Position numbers and translations under genes: made by a program
Assembly: GCA_964362915.1 (NCBI GenBank)
Contig: CAYIGH010000027.1
Coordinates: 1 to 13,738, forward strand
Length of the DNA: 13,738 nucleotides
Reading direction: 5' to 3'
Source of the DNA: JAUSIK01 sp964362915
GTDB taxonomy: Archaea; Nanobdellota; Nanobdellia; Pacearchaeales; GW2011-AR1
Shown: in pieces, positions 11,598-13,738 of the stretch
How the letters are laid out: every line of letters begins with the position of its first letter
Numbering within the stretch: position 1 is the first letter of the stretch
Notes under the pieces: model-generated
The model's database searches: none
What the model was told of the DNA's origin: nothing
Seen by the model: only the letters and a program-made list of their open reading frames with translations

Positions 11598-13637
11598 TCT
11601 CCACCAAAAAGTCGCTTAAAGAAACCGAGAATTCTTCTCCATAATCCCTGACTTACACACTCGTTGTCAATACATAAATTTGTACTGCACTCAAAATTAT
11701 TATTGCAACTTGCATCTGCCTTTTTTTGATCTTTGAATTCGCTAGTAATATCACAATATTTGTCTTCTGTTCGGTATCCAATAAAAACGCATTTATTTCC
11801 TAAAATACAGCCATCACAAATAAGTGGAGTTTCATTCAATGCTCTCCCCGGACCTCCACCACCACCGCTTCCAGATATAGAAGTTATTATACCAGGCCCT
11901 TCACCAGAACCGCTTTCTGAACTAGATGGACATAATGCTTCAGGATGAGACTTACATACACAACCTGCCCCTGTTATCTCTCCTTGCTCATTGTAAGTTT
12001 TATGGATAAAACAATATTGCACTTCTTTTCCATCAGAGCAAATATAATATTTTTCGCAAGTAGATGGAAACGAAGTTCCTGGACCTCCACCACCACCAGA
12101 ACCGCTTTCTGAAGAGGGAATAACTGGCGAAAAAATAGAGATGCGATGATTTCCCGTATTCGCAATATAGACTTTTCTATCACTCCCTACAAATATTCCT
12201 TCAGGATGATAAAGTTGATTATCCTCATTGCCAGCCCCGTTGCCTGCGATGGTTGCTACATAGTTCAAATCTTTATCATATACTTCGATCCTTTGATCTC
12301 TTCCATCAGCGAGATACAAAAATCCCTCTTTATCGAACGCTATGTCTTTGACAGAAGTGAGTCCCTTATCTATTTCAGATATATACACAAGATTGCTATT
12401 ATATACAAGAATTTTGCTCGTAAGTTCATCAGTAACATAAAGATTATCATTTATATCGACTGCAATCTCATCGGGTCGGCTTAACTTAGAATCCTCTAAT
12501 ACTCTCAAAAATTTTCCATTGGCATCAAAAAGATAAATCGTTGCCTTGATATCAAACCCTCCTTCAGATAAATAAATCTGTCCTTTTGAATCAAGAGCAA
12601 TGCCTTTTGGATTGAAATAGAACAAGTCTTTAGTAATAAATTTATAACTTCCATCAGGTTCGTAAGACCTGGTCACACCTTGTACTTGGAAAAGCAAATT
12701 ACCATTTTTATCAAATTTTCTTACTCTTGCCCCATCGAGATACTTTACATCATCCTTTTTAGTATAAATCAGATCAACAATGTAAATATTATTGTCCTTA
12801 TCAATGGTAATATAACGAGGTTCACTAAACTCTGCTGGAAATCTTTTTAGAAATTTTAGTTCTGAATTATAAATCATAACTCTATTATTATATGTATCAG
12901 CTACATATATCTCATTTTGAGAATTTATAGCCATATCACTAGGCGTATTAAATTGATAATCTCCATTTCCTTTCTCATTACCACCAATTTTTCCAAAGAA
13001 TTCATATTTGTCTTTTATACCTTCAGTAACAGGAGCTGTATATCCTGCTCCACCTCCCCCACTTCCCCCAGTAGATGAGGGTACTCCTGACCCGCCACCG
13101 CTTCCGCTACTGCCTGTTGAAGAAGGCGTAGTTGAACCACTCCCTCCGCTACCACTTCCATACGAGAGGCAATTTCTATCTGAAAGTTGGAAACCTCCAC
13201 CACCTTGTCCAGATACAAATGAAAGCCCTACTGTTTTCATTTCAGAAGGTCCTTTTGCATCAATTTTAATTTCAACAGCTCCGGGAGCAACATCAGATTG
13301 GGGTGAAACAATCTGAATATCAAGAGTTTTTCCGTCAATATATCCGGCTGAGCCCGAACCACTAGTAATTCCCTCTTTTACATTAAGAGTAACAGAATCT
13401 GAATCTTGTATGCCATTTGCGTCAGTAATGCTTGCAGTGATCTTTACCTCTTTATTTAGATAAGGAGTTGAATCCCAAATGTAAGTGCACGACTTACCAT
13501 AAACAATTGAAGAACTTGTCCCTGATCCCCCCCCCGCCACTTCCTGACGTTGAATCAGTCTGAGCTATTACAAAGGAAATAGAGAATACTAATAACAGCA
13601 TCACTAAGAGATATGCCCTGCCCCATTTTATTCTCAT
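11594..13637 (-). CDS. Secreted NHL beta-propeller protein, frame broken at a nine-G run
   Basis: An ATG at 13637 begins a clear signal peptide (MRIKWGRAYLLVMLLLVFSI, ending VIAQ), but the frame runs out at a run of nine G's (13527-13535, minus strand). With eight G's it would join the long frame that continues to 11594, giving about 680 residues. After the break come an Ig/PKD-like stretch (residues 28-54 of the downstream frame), Gly/Ser-rich linkers, then about six NHL repeats (for example NTPSDMAINSQNEIYVADTY, HPEGIFVGSDRKVYIANTGN) forming a beta-propeller. More Gly/Pro linkers and two Cys-rich segments follow, and the protein ends in a cationic amphipathic tail GLWRRILGFFKRLFGG. A TATA box lies 26 bases before 13637. 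It is probably a surface or secreted adhesion protein and the first gene of a three-gene operon. The break is either an assembly error or a phase-variable tract. Confidence 0.85.
11850..12113. repeat. Direct DNA repeats encoding Gly/Pro/Ser linkers
   Basis: caccagaaccgctttctgaa occurs exactly at 11902-11921 and 12094-12113, and ggacctccaccaccacc at 11850-11866 and 12081-12097. They encode the repeated SESGSG and GGGGPG linkers on either side of a Cys-rich segment of the NHL protein. Recombination between them could delete or duplicate that segment. Confidence 0.8.
13527..13535 (-). repeat. Nine-G homopolymer at the frame break
   Basis: Nine consecutive C's on the plus strand (G's in the coding sense) separate the signal-peptide frame from the main NHL frame, within a Ser-Gly-rich linker. 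Loss of one base restores a single frame. Confidence 0.85.
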
Positions 13638-13654
13638 CTTATTCCTATGTAAAA

Positions 13655-13668
13655 TCTCTTTAAAAAGC
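13655..13668 (-). promoter_or_regulatory. TATA-like box of the surface-protein operon
   Basis: The minus-strand sequence GCTTTTTAAAGAG is centred about 26 bases before the ATG at 13637. This supports 13637 as the true start and implies a leaderless message. Confidence 0.55.
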
Positions 13669-13692
13669 TTTTTGATCTAAAGTATCTCCGAG

Positions 13693-13735
13693 GGGCGAAA
13701 GCCCGAAGCTATTTGTGGCGAAGCCACTAACGGGC
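13693..13735. repeat. GAA/GAAA-loop mini-hairpins at the window edge
   Basis: gggc-GAAA-gccc (13693-13704) and gtggc-GAA-gccac (13715-13727) follow each other. An outer pairing gcccg (13701-13705)/cgggc (13731-13735) is an alternative fold. The style matches the cluster at 3487-3520. The element may continue beyond the window. Confidence 0.6.
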
Positions 13736-13738
13736 AAC

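Noticed and set aside
1..13738. CRISPR array, rRNA or tRNA gene
   Set aside because: No regularly spaced repeats and no tRNA or rRNA signatures were found on either strand.

Overview
The window reads as a piece of an AT-rich archaeal genome, most likely a DPANN lineage of the Woesearchaeota/Pacearchaeota kind. The evidence is an archaeal/eukaryotic-type tryptophanyl-tRNA synthetase, TATA boxes centred about 26 bases upstream of start codons in nearly every transcription unit (so many messages look leaderless), and secreted or membrane proteins with Gly/Ser linkers, paired-cysteine repeats and a short cationic C-terminal tail. I consider these typical of DPANN genomes. The exact lineage is an inference.

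Region 1 (311-3401, minus strand) is the main find. It is a compact four-gene operon that looks like a thiazole/oxazole-modified peptide (TOMM/LAP) biosynthetic cluster: a 72-residue Cys/Ser/Thr/Arg-rich precursor, a YcaO cyclodehydratase with a C-terminal PHP motif, a SagB-type FMN azoline dehydrogenase with its Lys-Tyr pair, and a DUF2268-like HExxH zinc protease that could mature or clear the peptide. A TATA box lies just upstream of the precursor. No E1-like/RRE partner and no transporter are visible, so the cluster is either minimal or depends on genes elsewhere.

Region 2 (about 3402-4417) holds small GAA-loop hairpins, an IS200-type insertion sequence carrying only tnpA, a well-formed 51-nt imperfect stem, and the promoter of trpS. 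Region 3 (4418-5482, plus) is trpS, which overlaps the 3' end of the next gene tail to tail.

Region 4 (5460-9244, minus) has three co-directional genes: a PGRP/T7-lysozyme-type amidase, a 598-residue charged protein of unknown function, and a 474-residue protein whose N-terminus resembles sigma-70 region 2 and whose C-terminus carries a duplicated module. A peptidoglycan amidase and a sigma-like domain are both unexpected in an archaeon.

Region 5 (9245-10124) is a hairpin-rich spacer followed by a RelE/ParE-type toxin on the plus strand. A 44-codon antitoxin-like gene faces it on the minus strand, which is an unusual convergent layout. Region 6 (10178-13637, minus) is a cell-surface operon: a secreted NHL beta-propeller protein whose reading frame is broken by a run of nine G's just after the signal peptide, a membrane protein with four Cys-pair repeats, and a six-helix membrane protein. 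The window ends in another small hairpin cluster.
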